DNA of 64,000 bases from Cryptomeria japonica (GCF_030272615.1 NC_081414.1:909115009-909179008); one strand, 5' to 3'; positions 45,038 to 57,748 are shown, counted from the stretch's first letter. Notes: generated by a model not told the origin, from the sequence alone. Numbers and translations are program-made.

Positions 45038-46352
45038 TGTAGCATCAGAATTAGGAATCATCAAAGCAATATATAAAAAAACATATTATTCATTATTAGC
45101 TCAATCACACATTGCAATGATCTAATCCTAAGCACACTCAATAGAGACATGAAATAAAACATTCAAAAGAAAAGATCATGCAAACCAAAGATGGGATTCG
45201 AATGCTCCTTCAATGCGGCTCCATTGTTCTTCTTTCCTCTTCAAATGGTTGGATTGTGGATCTCACCTACAAGTGCACACACACAATTGAAAGCAAGATG
45301 GATATTGATGATTGATCAAGAGTACTAGAAGCATGAATTCAATAGCATAATTAGGGATTTCAAGGGTTATTAGGGATTTGATTGAAGAAATTCATCCAAT
45401 TTATAGAGAAATTGGAGAAATGAACAAATTAGCATGATAGTGATTCGAATAGAAATTCAAATCAAGAATAGCAAAATTATGACATATCTATGACAAATTG
45501 CTATGCAAGGATTTATGACAATTCTATGACAAATTTCTATGTCAAGAATTTATGACAATTTATGACAAATTCTATGACAAATTTCTGTGTCAAGAATTTA
45601 TGACAATTTATGACAAATTCTATGACAAATTGCTATGCCATTTCCATAAATTTAGGAGAGAAATAGGAGGAAATTGAATTTAAGAATTAAGAAAATTAAG
45701 AAATTAGAAAATGAGGAATTTAGGAAATTGAGAAATTGATGGAAATTAGAAATTAGGTAAATTAATTAATAATTTGTCATTTATTAATTAATTCACAAAG
45801 AGGAATAATTAGCCAATTAAATGAACATTTAATTGTGACACAAAGACTTAGGATAAATAAATAATTTATTAATCCTAGAAGAGGGAAAATGCCAAACAAG
45901 ATTAAATGAATAAATCATAAAACCTTGGAAGATGAATTAGAAATGCAAGGATGACAATTAGGTCTTGACAAAGGATAGTTGATATCGATTCGATCATGAT
46001 TTTGAATTGATAAATGACCAATGTGATAAATGATTTAATTGAAATTGGTTGACAAAAATCAATGACAAATTGACCAAATTGACATGATTGAAAAAGGACA
46101 AGGATCGATGACGAATCGATCGCAATATGACAAGATTGACAAAAGGACAAAGATCGACCAAAATCATGATTGTTGTCGACAAGACCAAATTCGAAAGTGA
46201 GATGAATGAAGAATGACTCGATGCTCGCAAATGATAAAAACCAAGTGCGTGACATAGGAGAAATGTTAATGCGACGCAAAAAGCTAAAATGAGGCAATGC
46301 GCAAATGTTAAAGTATGACCCTGCAAGCGTTGACCATTTTTAGGTGTCTACA
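45038..46352 (-). repeat. 5' LTR (minus sense) of the young element
   Basis: 1315 bp, identical to the left LTR except for about seven substitutions that I could find. It carries the candidate TATA at 45398-45405. Confidence 0.95.
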
Positions 46353-46357
46353 ACCTC

Positions 46358-47380
46358 ATATCTAATATGGTTAAAAAAAGGATTGATGATGCAAAGCTCT
46401 TTGAATGTGATCACAAATGTTGAATGTAATGGCATGACAAACACATGATCATGAAAAACCTAATCACACACACATGCTTGCATGAAGATTGATGCAACTT
46501 TTCTCCACAATACTTGAAGGATGAAATGCAAACTTTGATGTTTAAAAATGAGTTATGATGAATGCTTCATAGATACACAAATGATAGGGTATGTGATGGA
46601 TGTCAAAATGAATTGGTAGGATGTCTTTCTAGTATCCCTTCTATGAGATCAACTTGGAAGAGGGTTGGATATCACACCCTTCTCATTATGAAAGACCATT
46701 CAAAGGTAAGGCACTTTTGTGATGAAAATCATTTAGAGAGATTGAGAAGCTATCAAGCCATATTTTTCTTATAATTCCATTTGATTTATAATTATCCCAA
46801 AACTCAAGCCACCAAGACCTAGATCAATGATTTCTACAAACCTTTTCAACATAAGATTTTTTCTTGAATATGGAGTTTTTGGCAGATTGGCATACAATAC
46901 CTTCTAGGTACAATTAAATCTTGTGTGCTTTCAAGGTAGAAACACTTTTTAACATGTAGAAAGATACAAATGCTATTTTTTATTTATATATATTCGATTG
47001 GTCATAATTTCTTATTTTCTTTTTAAAGCCATAATGTGCTAGGATGTGTTTATGAAAATTTAAGTGTAAACCAATAAAATTGCATATAATTTTGGTCACT
47101 CTAGGTGCTACTATATCATTGATGTGATGCCCTATGCACTATTGCAAAGGTCCCTTTGAGTCCCACCTCCAAGTGCAGTCAATCTCATCTTGTGGGTATC
47201 ATTAAGGGCACATCTAATCTACTCATGGGAACTAGGATGCCCATTCTCAACCCTCTCCATCCCCTATGAGAAGAGATTTTGCTTAGCAAGGATGGTCATA
47301 GTTCACTAGCCGCCATTCTACTTCTCCTCCAACTTTTGGTGGTTCGATTGTTGGCTCATGTTCCCTTGCTTGGTTCTAAT
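46358..47380. other. Unassigned region
   Basis: No recognised gene. A 70-codon frame at 46562-46774 has no motif. The part 47100-47380 is less AT-rich and ends in a pyrimidine-rich tract with CAAG, which could be a splice acceptor for the exon-like fragment that follows. Confidence 0.4.
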
Positions 47381-47678
47381 CATTTCTCCCATTTTTGTTG
47401 CTATTCAAGATAATGAAGATAATGATAAATTAGAAAAGAGTGATATGACTCAGAATCATAGAAAGGGATTGGGGAGAGAAGTGAGATTTCATCATAGCGT
47501 GCCGACGCTACAAGACATCCATGAAAAATTTGGCTGGTTCAATACCATTTCCGAATCGTTTCTTTATTCAAAGTTAAACCTGCGTCGGCATGAATTATAC
47601 CCACTAGCACCGACGATACAAGACATATATGATGCGTCTGCACTTTTATCTTTGTTTTCATTCGTGCTTCAAAATTAG
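47358..47678 (+). pseudogene. Exon-like fragment, copy B (open)
   Basis: The frame 47358-47678 encodes about 106 residues. The part conserved with copy A starts near 47404 (DNEDNDKLEKSDMTQNHRKG). It contains an internal duplication: PTLQDIHEKFGWF and PTIQDIYDASALL, 35-40 residues apart. It ends SFVLQN-stop. I do not recognise the family. It could be the last exon of a host gene or a gene piece carried by a repeat. The shared AT-rich sequence downstream of both copies favours a repeat. Copy B is open, copy A is frameshifted. Confidence 0.5.
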
Positions 47679-47689
47679 GTTACTCAGAT

Positions 47690-48460
47690 AAACGAACCTA
47701 TTATTATATTATTCATCCTTATCTTACCCTATCTTACCTTATCTTATCTTTATCTTTAAATAAAACTTGGTCAATGAAGAATATGTTTATGTGTGTGTGA
47801 GAGAGAGAAAAGTATTTCATATTTAATTATTTTATGAAAAAGATTAATAGATGTTTAAATTTTAGATTTCAAAAGTATTTTTTTATAAGTAAAAGTTAAA
47901 AAATTCTAATAGATATAAACTAAATATTTTTTTCTAAAAACTTGTTTTTCTGTGTTTAAAAAAGTAATGATAATAAATTACAGATATGTCAATTGAAGTA
48001 CGAAATTTTCTAATATTTAATCTATTGTTAAATATGTCATCAACTAAATTATATAAATGTTGAGTCTATTTTGAGATACGATCAAATATTTCTCAAGAAA
48101 TGACCAAATATAGGGTTTCTTAAATGTCAATCTTTGAATATGAAACATTTTTAGCATAAAATAATATGAAATTAAGTATATTTCACAATAATTAAATAAA
48201 AATTGGTAAATAAAGAATGTGTAATATCTATCTATCTATTTATTTATATGAAAAGTATTTTGTATTTAGTTATTTTATGAAAAAGTGTAATAGATGTTTA
48301 AATTTTATATTTCAAAAGTATATTATTTTAATAAATTATGGTTAAAATTTCATAATAGATATAAATTAAGCATTTTTCTTTACAAAATCAATTTTTTGTG
48401 TTAAAATATTAACAATAATAAATTATAGATGTTAATTGAAGTGTGATTTTTTTATTTAGG
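47690..48460. repeat. AT-rich repeat, about two units
   Basis: Units with AAAAGTATTTCATATTTAATTATTTTATGAAAAAG (47810), and GTGTAATATCTATCTATC then the same block (48220), match 12.3 kb and 53.9-55.2 kb. Non-coding. Confidence 0.75.
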
Positions 48461-48754
48461 CTAGTACTATTGCAATCGATTGCACCCAATTTTCATTAAC
48501 TTGTTATAATTCAATTGCTTTTCCACCAAATCTATCTATGATTGTTTTTCTTTCTATGTTTATTTTTTAATTTTTAAATAGTTAGATGCATGATTTTTAA
48601 GTTTTGAAATTAAAAAAATTATTTTTCTTCAATCTAATTGACTCAAATAATTTGCATCTTATTACCTACTTGCCGTTAGGCTAACTTGTTATTATTCAAT
48701 TGTTTTTCTACCAATTAGAACAATGAAATGTTTTTTAGACAAATTTTAAAATTT

Positions 48755-48827
<73 letters not shown>

Positions 48828-48907
48828 TTATTAAATTTTATAATATAAAAATTTGATACTAAAATAATATTATCAATAATATACTATATTATATCTAAAA
48901 ATTTATA
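48461..48907. other. AT-rich spacer with a (TA)n tract
   Basis: No gene is seen. A (TA)n run of about 34 repeats is at 48759-48826. The LINE begins near 48908. Confidence 0.7.
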
Positions 48908-48929
48908 TAGTAGTAACTTCACTCTTGAA

Positions 48930-51900
48930 GTGAACCTAAACTACATTTGGAAAAATTCTATAAAGGTTTGCTCAAAGCACTGCAAAGGTAGGGGTGGTGT
49001 TGGGCTGCTTATCAGTTCTAGATTAGGCAATCAGATCATTGATAAAGGTTGTTCCCCTTGCAACAGGGTTGTCTGGGCCACCCTTAGCATTGACAACACC
49101 CTCTTTGGAGTCTATTCTATATATGCTCTGAATGACTATAACGACAGAATTACCTTATGGGAATGGCTCACTTCCTTACCAGACATTCCTTGGATCCTAG
49201 GAGGGGACTTCAACATGGTTGAAGGTTGTGAAGATAAAATAGGGGGCAACCCCTTTGAGTGGAAAGGCCCAGAGAAGTCTTCCTGGGACAGAATGAAAGC
49301 CTCTAAAAACCTACTTGATCCCTTGCTTGGAAATAAGGCTGAATCCAAAGGTCTTTGGAACACATGGTGCAACTATCAAAAAGGTGGGCATAGGATTTAC
49401 TGTCGGCTTGACCGCTTTTATGCTAGTAAAGATACCTTCTCCTTTACCCCTTCCGGCCAATGCAACCCTGTTGTTGTCTGCCCCTTCACCCCTTCTAACC
49501 ACCATCCCATTTCTGCTGAAATCAGACTTTCTGGCTCCCTCCCTGCTGTCAAGAGTAGGAAATTCATCCTTAACTGTGATTTGCTTCGTGACTCCAACAC
49601 CCTCATGGCTATTAGACTCATCAGCCTTTTTAATAAAACCCATAATCACTCGGCCTCTCAGATTGACAAATGGAATCTTAATGTTAGCTCCTGGCAAAAG
49701 CTCCTTCAAACTGTTGGACAACAAAGGGCCAAGGATTATAGATTTGAAGAAAAATCTCTCATCTCTGAGCTGACCAGGCTGGAGAATGACCTCCAAGATA
49801 ACCCCTCCTGCCCATCTCTTGCCACCCTAGTGGCCAATGCCAGAATTGCTCTCCGCTCCCACCAACAGGTCAAAATCAAAGGTGCTAAGATAAGAGCTCG
49901 TACCCATTGGCTACAGCATGGGGACAAGGGCTCCAAATTTTTCTTTAATCTCCTAAAGTTTAAGCATGCGAGAGAGAGGCTTGGTAGAATTAACATTAAT
50001 GGGACTGAAGTTACTAACCTTGGGGAAATTATGGAGGCCTTTGCCCACTTTTACCAATCCCTCTTCACCTCTAAAGATTTTGTTTCTACTAGAGGGAACA
50101 GGTCTAAGTGTAGAGCTATCATCCCTAATATGATCTCTGAAGAAGAGTCCACCTGGCTTAAATGTCCTCTTACCCTTGAGGATATTGAATCTGCTATCAA
50201 TTCTCTTCTCCCTAACAAGGCCCCGGGGCCTGATGGACTCCCCATCGAGTTCTACAAGGCTAATAGTGAGTGGATTTCCCGTGATCTGCTGGACTTGTAT
50301 AGAGAGGCTATCTCTAAGGGCTCCCTAGGTTCCAGTATTAATAGGGGCATCATAAAACTCATCCCTAAGGATGGGGACAAGGCTCTCATTAAAAATTGGT
50401 GCCCTATTACTCTCCTCAATGTCTCCTATAAAATATTGGCTAAAATTCTTGCTACTCGGCTGGAGAAACTTCTTCCGAGGTTTATCTTCCCTACCCAAAC
50501 TGGGTTTATCAAGGGAAGATACATCCTTGAGAATCTCATCACTAGTTGGGAAGCCATGGAGTGGGCTAGGACATCTAACCAGGATGCTACCATGTTCCTC
50601 TTGGATTATGAGAAGGCCTACGACAGGGTGGAGTGGGAGTTTATCATCATGATGCTTGAATCCTTCGGCTTCCCGAGTAAATTTTGTCAAGTTGTTAAAG
50701 TGCTTCTACATGATGCCTCCGCTCAAATCGATATTAATGGATCCCTCTCTGCCCCTATCGTGCTATCCCGATCCATTAGGCAAGCGTGTCCCCTTGCTCC
50801 CTCCTTGTTTGTCATTGCTTCTGATGCCCTCTTTTACCTTCTCAGAGATAACACTATCTCGCCTAAGGTGGAAGGTATTAGACTCCCTGATAACAATGAG
50901 CTTCTAAACATTCAGTTCACTGATGACACTGCTCTCTTCCTCAATCTTTCCAAGCTTAACTTGGATAATCTGAACTTGAAGACTCAATTCTTTAGCTCCA
51001 TCTCTGGAGCCAAGATCTCCCAGACCAAGTCCACCTTCCTTAGCTGGAGCACTCAACCTCTTGACTGGTTTGATAGGTCTAACTACCAATGGGGAGGTCC
51101 CAACAAAATTGTTCGGTACCTTGGTGCTCCCTTCTCTGTCTCCCCATTGCTCAAAGATATGTGGCTCTGGGTCAAAGGGAAAATCAACCAAAAGTTCAAT
51201 AAATGGAACAATAGGTTCCTCTCATTGGCTGGTAGAATGCAAGTCTGCCAAAAAATCCTCTCTACCTACAGTATTTACTACTCTTCCACCTGGATGTTTA
51301 GCAACTACCAAATCTTGGAAATCCAAAAGGGCATCAGACAATTCCTCTGGTCTGATGGCAAAGGAAATAGTAAGGCCCATTATGTTAAATGGAATTGGTG
51401 CCATGCTAAAAAGGAGCTTGGGGGTCTAGGCCTTAAAGATCTCAAAACTCAGGGCATTGCCCTTGTGGCTAAATGGATTTTTCATGCCCTTGATGGGCAT
51501 GAACCTTGGAAAGTGCTTGTCAGGAATAATATTGAGAGGGCTGTCCCTCAGAAGGCTAAGTCTTGGAAAGGTTTGCCTCTTACCGACCTGGTGGTTGGAA
51601 GCTTCCCTGTGTCCGTCCAGGGCTCATGTGTGTTCAGATCCATCTGGAAGGCTTGGGAACATGTCAGAGGGTTCTTGGTCAACACCAGTGTCTACAACGA
51701 TGATCATATTCATGGTGAAAGATCCCTTTGGTGGAACTTGACCCATGCTGGTAAACCCCTGGCTTTGATCAGGGGGTGCTTGGCTAGATCTTGGGCCAGT
51801 AAAGGAATCAAACTCCTAGCTGATATTCTTGAGCATGGTTCCCTTATATCATGGGAGGATCTTAGTGCTAAGTTCAATATCCCCCCTACCCAAAAAAGAA

Positions 51901-52824
51901 CGTATTACCTAATCATGCATGCCTATACATTGCTTGGCCTCCCTAAGGATTGTGATATAGACTCTCATAGGTTCCTAGCTTTTGGATGGGTGGATGGCAC
52001 TCTTCTAACCAAAATCAAAGCCTGAAATATCTACTCTCTCCTAGCTTTTGATACCTCTATTATTTCTCATGTGAATAAGATCTGGTATACTAACCTCTCT
52101 GTTTTGCAGTGGAAGAAAAAATTTAGCAAGTTGTGGAAGAACGCTATTCATCCCAAAGTCAAGTGCTTTAAATGGTTGCTCACTCTTAACAGGCTCCCTA
52201 TAAGGGGGAACTACGATTCACATGATATTTGTTCCATATGTAAGATGCCTGAGACTAGCAGGCATATCCTCTTTGAGTGCTCTGTTGCTAGGGAAGTATT
52301 GATGATGTTTGGTGTTTCCTCTCCCCACTTGATTAATATCATGGAAATTATTTCTGGTTATATTCAGGGACTGAAGAAAGATGCTAATATTTTCTATTTT
52401 ATTTTATTTGCATACATCCTATGGTTCATTTGGAGAATTAGAAATGCTGATAGATTTTGTGGCCAGTCCAGGGCTCTTACTGAGTCTTTTTGAAGACTCA
52501 CATTTCATAATATTGCCATGCAGGTCTCGGTCGTGCTGAATGTGGAAAGGAACAAACTCAGAAGATTCTTGCGGGATGGTCATGCTACCATGTTTGTCTT
52601 TGAGCTTAAATGTGGCCTCGACTGGAGGCACAATCTTGATGACCTTTCCTCTTTTGAGCATGCTTTTCGAATGCTGAACAATGAAATCAGGGAAAACAGG
52701 CAGCCGTCCTTTGAGCAATTGGAGATGTTGAGTCAGATCCAGAGCCATAAGAACATCGTTTGGATGGAGGGACCCCAACGATGGACCACCTGGGTGGATT
52801 ACCATGATAACTTTCTCAGCTAGT
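48930..52824 (+). pseudogene. LINE ORF2: endonuclease (partial), RT, zf-RVT
   Basis: One frame runs to the TAG at 52822-52824 with just two internal stops, TGA at 52023 and TGA at 52491. Endonuclease: WILGGDFNMVEG is intact, but the S-D-H motif reads SNHHPISAE, so a catalytic Asp is Asn, and the N-terminal part is missing. RT: NKAPGPDGLPIEFY, CPITLLNVSYKILAK, TGFIKGRYILEN, LLDYEKAYDRVEW (first catalytic Asp), SRSIRQACPLAPSLF, and FTDDTALFL (the two catalytic Asps). Then KKELGGLGLKDL. The zf-RVT lies after the first TGA: CSICKMPETSRHILFEC at about 52230-52280. Codons are GC-richer than the surroundings. Confidence 0.9.
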
Positions 52825-52999
52825 GCCTTTCTCTGTAGTTTATCTTCTGTGGCTCCTTTTTGGTTTTACTATCCGCTACTGATTATTTTTGGCTTTAATT
52901 GAACTCGGGACAGGCCCATCATGGTGTTTGCTGTTCTTTTTTTGCTGGTGAGGCTCTGCCTCTATATTTCTGCTCCCTCTATCTTTAATATAAAAAAAA
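52825..52999 (+). other. 3' UTR and poly(A) of the second LINE
   Basis: Pyrimidine-rich, with GGGACAGGCCCATCATGG and then AATATAAAAAAAAAAA. The same GG-CCCATCA block occurs at the end of the first LINE. Confidence 0.75.
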
Positions 53000-53898
53000 A
53001 AATTTACAGTAATATTATACTATAATTATAATAAATTAATAATATAATAATTAAAATATATAAAAATTAACAATTTAGCTCTTATAGACAAATTTTGGAA
53101 TCTAAAAATAAATCAATATCATGGCAACTGTCTAGGCAAGAATATAATGTTTTTTTTAGTGACTTTGACATTAAAATATTTTTTTTTTAGTTTTCTATTT
53201 TTAAGATTTAAAAATTATTGATAATAGTTATTATATTATTCTATTTTTTAAGTTTTAAAAATAAATTTATAGGTTTAAAATATATTAATAAATTTTAAAT
53301 TAGTTTATAAATTTTTAATGTTTGAAATTATATATTTAAAAAATGTATTCATAAAATAAATTTATAGGTTTAAAATATATTAATAAAATTTAAATTAGTT
53401 TATAAATTTTTAATGTTAGAAATTATATATTTAATAAATGTATTCATAAATTAAATTTTAGATTAATTATTTTTAATAAATTAATTATTTAATCAAATTT
53501 ATTTTAAATTTTGAAAGATATATCTATGAATAATAAAGTATTCATAATAGCAACTTTAAAAATAAATCTATTAAATTTACAATATATTAATAGAACTTAG
53601 ATTACTTTGTAAACTTGATATATTGTAAATTAATATATTATAAAGTTTACAAAATATTTATTTTGATATATTACATTTACAACAAATTTATTGTGATTTT
53701 TTAATATATTACAAACTTAATATATTATAAAAATAAATTAATAATAATAATCTGTTAATAATTAATTTATTATAAAACCTTAAAATTATAATTAATTTTT
53801 TAAAATTATAATTATAATTACGTCTAAGATTAAGATTACAATTACAATTAATTAAAAAACTAACAACGACAAGTACTGGTCACTATGTGGCACTTGTT
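53000..53898. other. Very AT-rich non-coding DNA
   Basis: No gene. Locally repetitive: AATAAATTTATAGGTTTAAAATATATTAATAAA occurs near 53260 and 53355, followed by similar 60-80-bp stretches. Confidence 0.75.
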
Positions 53899-55210
53899 AA
53901 ATATGTCATGAACTAAATTAGATAAATGTTGTGTCTATTTTAATATTGGACACTATCAAATATTTTTCAAGACTTCATCAAAGATGTCTTTCTTATATGT
54001 CAATCTTTGAATATGAAACTTTTTTTTGCATAAAATAACATGAAATTAAATATATTTCACAATAATTAAATAAATTTTGGTATATAAAGACTATGTAATA
54101 TCTATCTATCCATTTAATTATATGAAAAGTATTACGTATTTAATTATTTTATGAAAAAGCTTAAAATAGTCATTCAAATTTTAAATTTCAAAAATATATT
54201 TTTCTAATAAATCATGGTTAAAAATTCATAATAGATATACATTAAGCATTTTTCTTTAGAAAATCATTTTTTTGTGTTTTAATATTTACTCTATTATAAA
54301 ATATGTGATGAACTAAATTAGATAAATGTTGTATCTATTTTAATATTGGATACTATGAGATATTTTTCAAGACTTGATCAAATATGTCTTTCTTAAATGT
54401 CAGTCTTTGAATATGAAACATTTTTTTTGCATAAAATAACATGAAATTAAATATATTTCACAATAATTAAATAAATTTTGGTAAATAAAGAATGTGTAAT
54501 ATCTATCCATCTATTTATTTATATGAAAAGTATTTCTTATTTAATTATTTTATGAAAAATCTTAATAGTCATTCAAATTTTAAATTTGAAAAAGTATATT
54601 TTTCTAATAAATCATGGTTAAAAATTCATAATAGATATACATTAAGCATTTTTCTTTAGAAAATCATTTTTTTGTGTTAAGATATTAACAATAATAAATT
54701 ATAGATATCTCAATTGAAGTATGATTTTCTTAATATTTACTCTATTATTAAATATGTCGTGAACTAAATTAGATAAATGATTTTTTTAATATTTAATCTA
54801 TAATTAAATATGTCGTGAACTAAATTAGATAAATGGTATGTCTTTTTTAATATTAGATACTATTAAATATTTTTCAAGATTTGATCAAATATGTCTTTCT
54901 TAAATCTCAATCTTTGAATATGAATTTTTTTTTTGCATAAAATAATATAAAATTAAATATATTTCATAATAATTAAATAATTTTTGGTAAATAAAGAATG
55001 TGTAATATCTATCTATCTATTTATATGAAAATTATTTCATATTTAATTACTTTATGAAAAAGCTTAATGGATGTTTAAATTTTAAATTTAATAAATCATG
55101 GTTAGTAATTCACAGTGGATATAAATTAAGCATTTTTCTTTAGAAAATCATTTTTTTTGCTAAATAATAATAAATTACGGTTATGTCTATCAAAGTGTGA
55201 AATTTTGTAA
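53899..55210 (+). repeat. Tandem AT-rich repeat, about three units of 400-450 bp
   Basis: Each unit contains ATGTCRTGAACTAAATTAGATAAATG, TTTTTCAAGACTT, GTCTTTCTTA, TATTTCACAATAATTAAATAA, GTAATATCTATC, ATTTTATGAAAAAGCTTAA and AAATCATGGTTAAAAATTCA. Anchor GTAATATCTATC is near 54095, 54500 and 55005. A partial extra boundary at 54775-54800 shows an internal short duplication. The same family is at 12.3 kb and 47.8-48.4 kb. Confidence 0.85.
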
Positions 55211-56514
55211 TATTAACCTGTTACTTTAATATGTAGTCAAAGTAAAGATGCCTACATTGTTGTCATCCATAGACTACCCTCCCTTTGAGCTTCTAATCAT
55301 TACACATATTCCTCATCCTACCTAGTATGGTAAGCGTAGGCGTTCACCTTGAGCTCATATATTACCTCTAGCTCTTGCATTATAGCCTCCAAGGGGTACC
55401 CCTATTCCTTTGACTACTCCTAAAAAAATGAGGAAGGTTTTCTATGCCTATACCTATTAAACCTATTTTAGTAACACCTTATAACTCATCGATTGGGCCT
55501 TCTCCTCTATTATAAATGACTTAGGAGGCCTCTCCCATGGAGTAGGATGTTAATAAGCCTCCCCAAACCTCCATACCTTGTCCTCATTTATGTTGAAACT
55601 AGCTAGCATGCAAGAATAAGAATCCTCAATGGGTGATGGTCAGGGAATGTGAGGCCACCTTAAAGGCTAAGGGTGATTCATTAGTGTATACTCTTGCTCC
55701 TATTGTTTCTATGTCTACACCCACTCCCATTTCTCCTACTACATCTACACTTACTATGACTTATGTGCCACTATCTACTACTCTAGGGACCATTGACGAT
55801 CCTTGCTCCAAAAGGGTACAAGCTTTAATTGCTGCCTCTATAGAGCCACTCGTGTTTTTCTCCTTTTTTGATATCCCTCTATTTTCCCAACCCATTGATA
55901 TGATGCATACACAAGTTGTGTCCAATCTAGCATCGTCTTCTTCAACTATTTCATAGCCTTAACTTCATCATATCTGTATTGCAGTACTTACACTTTCTAC
56001 AGTTGATAGGAGGCATTCACCTCCATCAAAACTTAAACGAAAGTTTGAGCATGACCCCATTCTTGAGTTTTGTCATCAGGAGCTATCCCTAGTTACATCT
56101 CTATTTATTTCTTTGTCTATTTTAATGATTACTTCCTTGTTTGCATTTGTTCGTATTGTTGAGAAGGCTCAACCTTCTCCAGAGGTTGTCTTTGTCCCCT
56201 TTCTAGAGGTTGGCAGTGTGGATCCTATTTCACTGCCTCGGGATGAGTCACCTGCCTCTTTTGTTGAGGGGAATTTGTTTAACTCTTTAGAGTGTTGCAA
56301 ATGTGAAGTTGATGGTACGTTGAAGTATGGTTGTCATTTATGTCAACATACTGATTCTATGATTCAGTGAGTGGATTGTGCTCTCCATTTTTTATATGTT
56401 GTAGATGTTTTCAAGATGTGTTCGTATGTCATTGGATATTGCCTTGAGATTCTATTATTATGTTTTGGTGGTCCAGAAATTGTGCTCCAAAATTCTGTTC
56501 AATGATGATAATGT
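55211..56514 (+). other. Unassigned region with two short open frames
   Basis: The frames 55633-55956 (Ser/Thr/Pro-rich, PIVSMSTPTPISPTTSTLT) and 56113-56370 are open and less AT-rich than the surroundings. The second ends with closely spaced cysteines (ECCKCEVDGTLKYGCHLCQ), which could be a small zinc-binding segment. I cannot assign either. They may be pieces of one decayed coding region interrupted by stops between 55957 and 56112, or of a mobile element gag. Confidence 0.35.
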
Positions 56515-57746
56515 TGTTGGTCATTTGGAAGAATTGATTATGTGTTGCATTGATGTTTTGTCATTGATGTCAACACTAGTTGTTTTGGCTACTTTACCAG
56601 TATCCTTCTGGTCCTTGTAGGTTGTTTGGTTTCTAGTTGGATTAGATCTTGATGATCCAGTATTCTTCGGTATGTTCTGGCTTATGGAATTCGCTTAGAT
56701 CTGCTATTCATGTTACTCAAATTCATGTTCAGTCAGTTGGTTTTGATTTGGTGATTGGATGCTATCCTGTATGCTGGTAAGCTTAGTTTGTTGATTCGGT
56801 GAGCGTTTCATCGACAAAGCTTTGTTGAAGATATTTTGATATTATGCATAAGTGGTGTTGGTGCAGCTTCTAGTATAGATTCAGGATGTTGATGGTGATC
56901 GTGTTCGAGACTTGGCTGATTGGGATCATTGCATTTGGTACTAGACCTATTCTATTTCAGGTTATACTATCTAGGTTTTGGACCGGCTTAATGTAACGTG
57001 TTGTTTGATCTTCTTGATGTGTTTCCGGGATGTATTATGGGTTAGATATTATTTGTTTGGTCTTAGGATGACATTTTTTGTATTTATGTAATTGCTTTAT
57101 TATCTGGTGGCTAAACTTATTGTTTGTGGTCAAGGGTTTGTATATATATGATATAAGATCTCATTGTAGATCATATGTGGATGTGTAAGGAGCGAATAAT
57201 ATAATAATCATTCCTGCAGAGGATTTGGTCGATCATTGGTGATCGAGTTGGGTTTATGTAAGAGGATTTAGTTCTCCGGTATTGAGCTTAACAAAAACAA
57301 TACTCAGGCATAGGAGATGCTATCATTGTAGTTCATTCTCTCTTCCAGATTGTAGCCTAGATTTTTATGTAGTCAGTGAGACTCCTTTTTGTAATGAGTA
57401 GTGTACTCTAGGCAATTGGCCTTCCTGCAAGTGCATGCCCCTCAATTTGTATTCATATACTTATTGCTGAAGTATTATCTGACAATGGGTAGGCTTCCCA
57501 CCATGTTTTTTCCCTTTACCGGGTTTTCCACGTACAAATATTGGTGTCATGTGGATGGTATTTATTCTCTAATTGTTGCTTATAATTAATTGGTATATCT
57601 GCTATTTCGGTAATTTTTTTATGCGATATTGATCATATGTGTTCTGGTATTAAAGTTTTAATTGCTTAAGGTTATGGTAATCTGGTGACAACTGATTCAC
57701 CCCCCCCAACTCTCAGTTGTCTTCCTATTATTTGAGTTGTCTAACA
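56515..57746 (+). repeat. 5' LTR of the copia element
   Basis: It starts TGTTGGTCATTTGG and ends TTGTCTAACA. A TATATATATG stretch at about 57131-57140 is the likely TATA. The GTTTTTTCCCTTTACCGGGTTTTCC motif is at about 57505-57530 and an 8-C run at 57700-57707. Confidence 0.93.
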
Positions 57747-57748
57747 GT

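Larger units (their letters stand above)
35553..46352 (-). mobile_element. Young pol-less LTR retrotransposon (LARD-like), 10.8 kb
   Basis: Two 1315-bp LTRs (35553-36867 and 45038-46352) flanked by ACCTC at 35548-35552 and 46353-46357. By eye they differ at only seven substitutions. Orientation is minus: a strong purine tract (AAAGAGGGGCAAAA on the minus strand) abuts the left LTR, and TGGTGAACCCGACGTGAAC lies five bases inside the right LTR as PBS candidate. The interior (8.2 kb) has one long minus-strand gag-like frame and no protease, RT, RNase H or integrase. Long non-coding leader and 3' region with tandem arrays fit a large retrotransposon derivative mobilised in trans. Confidence 0.93.
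48908..52999 (+). mobile_element. 5'-truncated LINE with nearly open ORF2
   Basis: Coding starts abruptly inside the endonuclease domain with no ORF1, as in LINEs cut short during reverse transcription. It ends with a 3' UTR (GGGACAGGCCCATCA...) and an uninterrupted A run at 52992-53002. A possible target duplication is AAAAATTTATA (48897-48907) and AAAAATTTACA (52998-53008), but it overlaps the A tail and has one mismatch, so it is weak. It differs in family detail from the first LINE: no RNase H is recognised after the zinc finger. Confidence 0.9.

Noticed and set aside
46562-46774. 70-codon plus frame as a possible small gene
   Set aside because: No motif, no conserved neighbour, length expected by chance.
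49311-49796. 161-codon minus-strand frame and several other antisense frames across the second LINE
   Set aside because: They overlap the well-supported plus-strand ORF2 with all its RT motifs; shadow frames.
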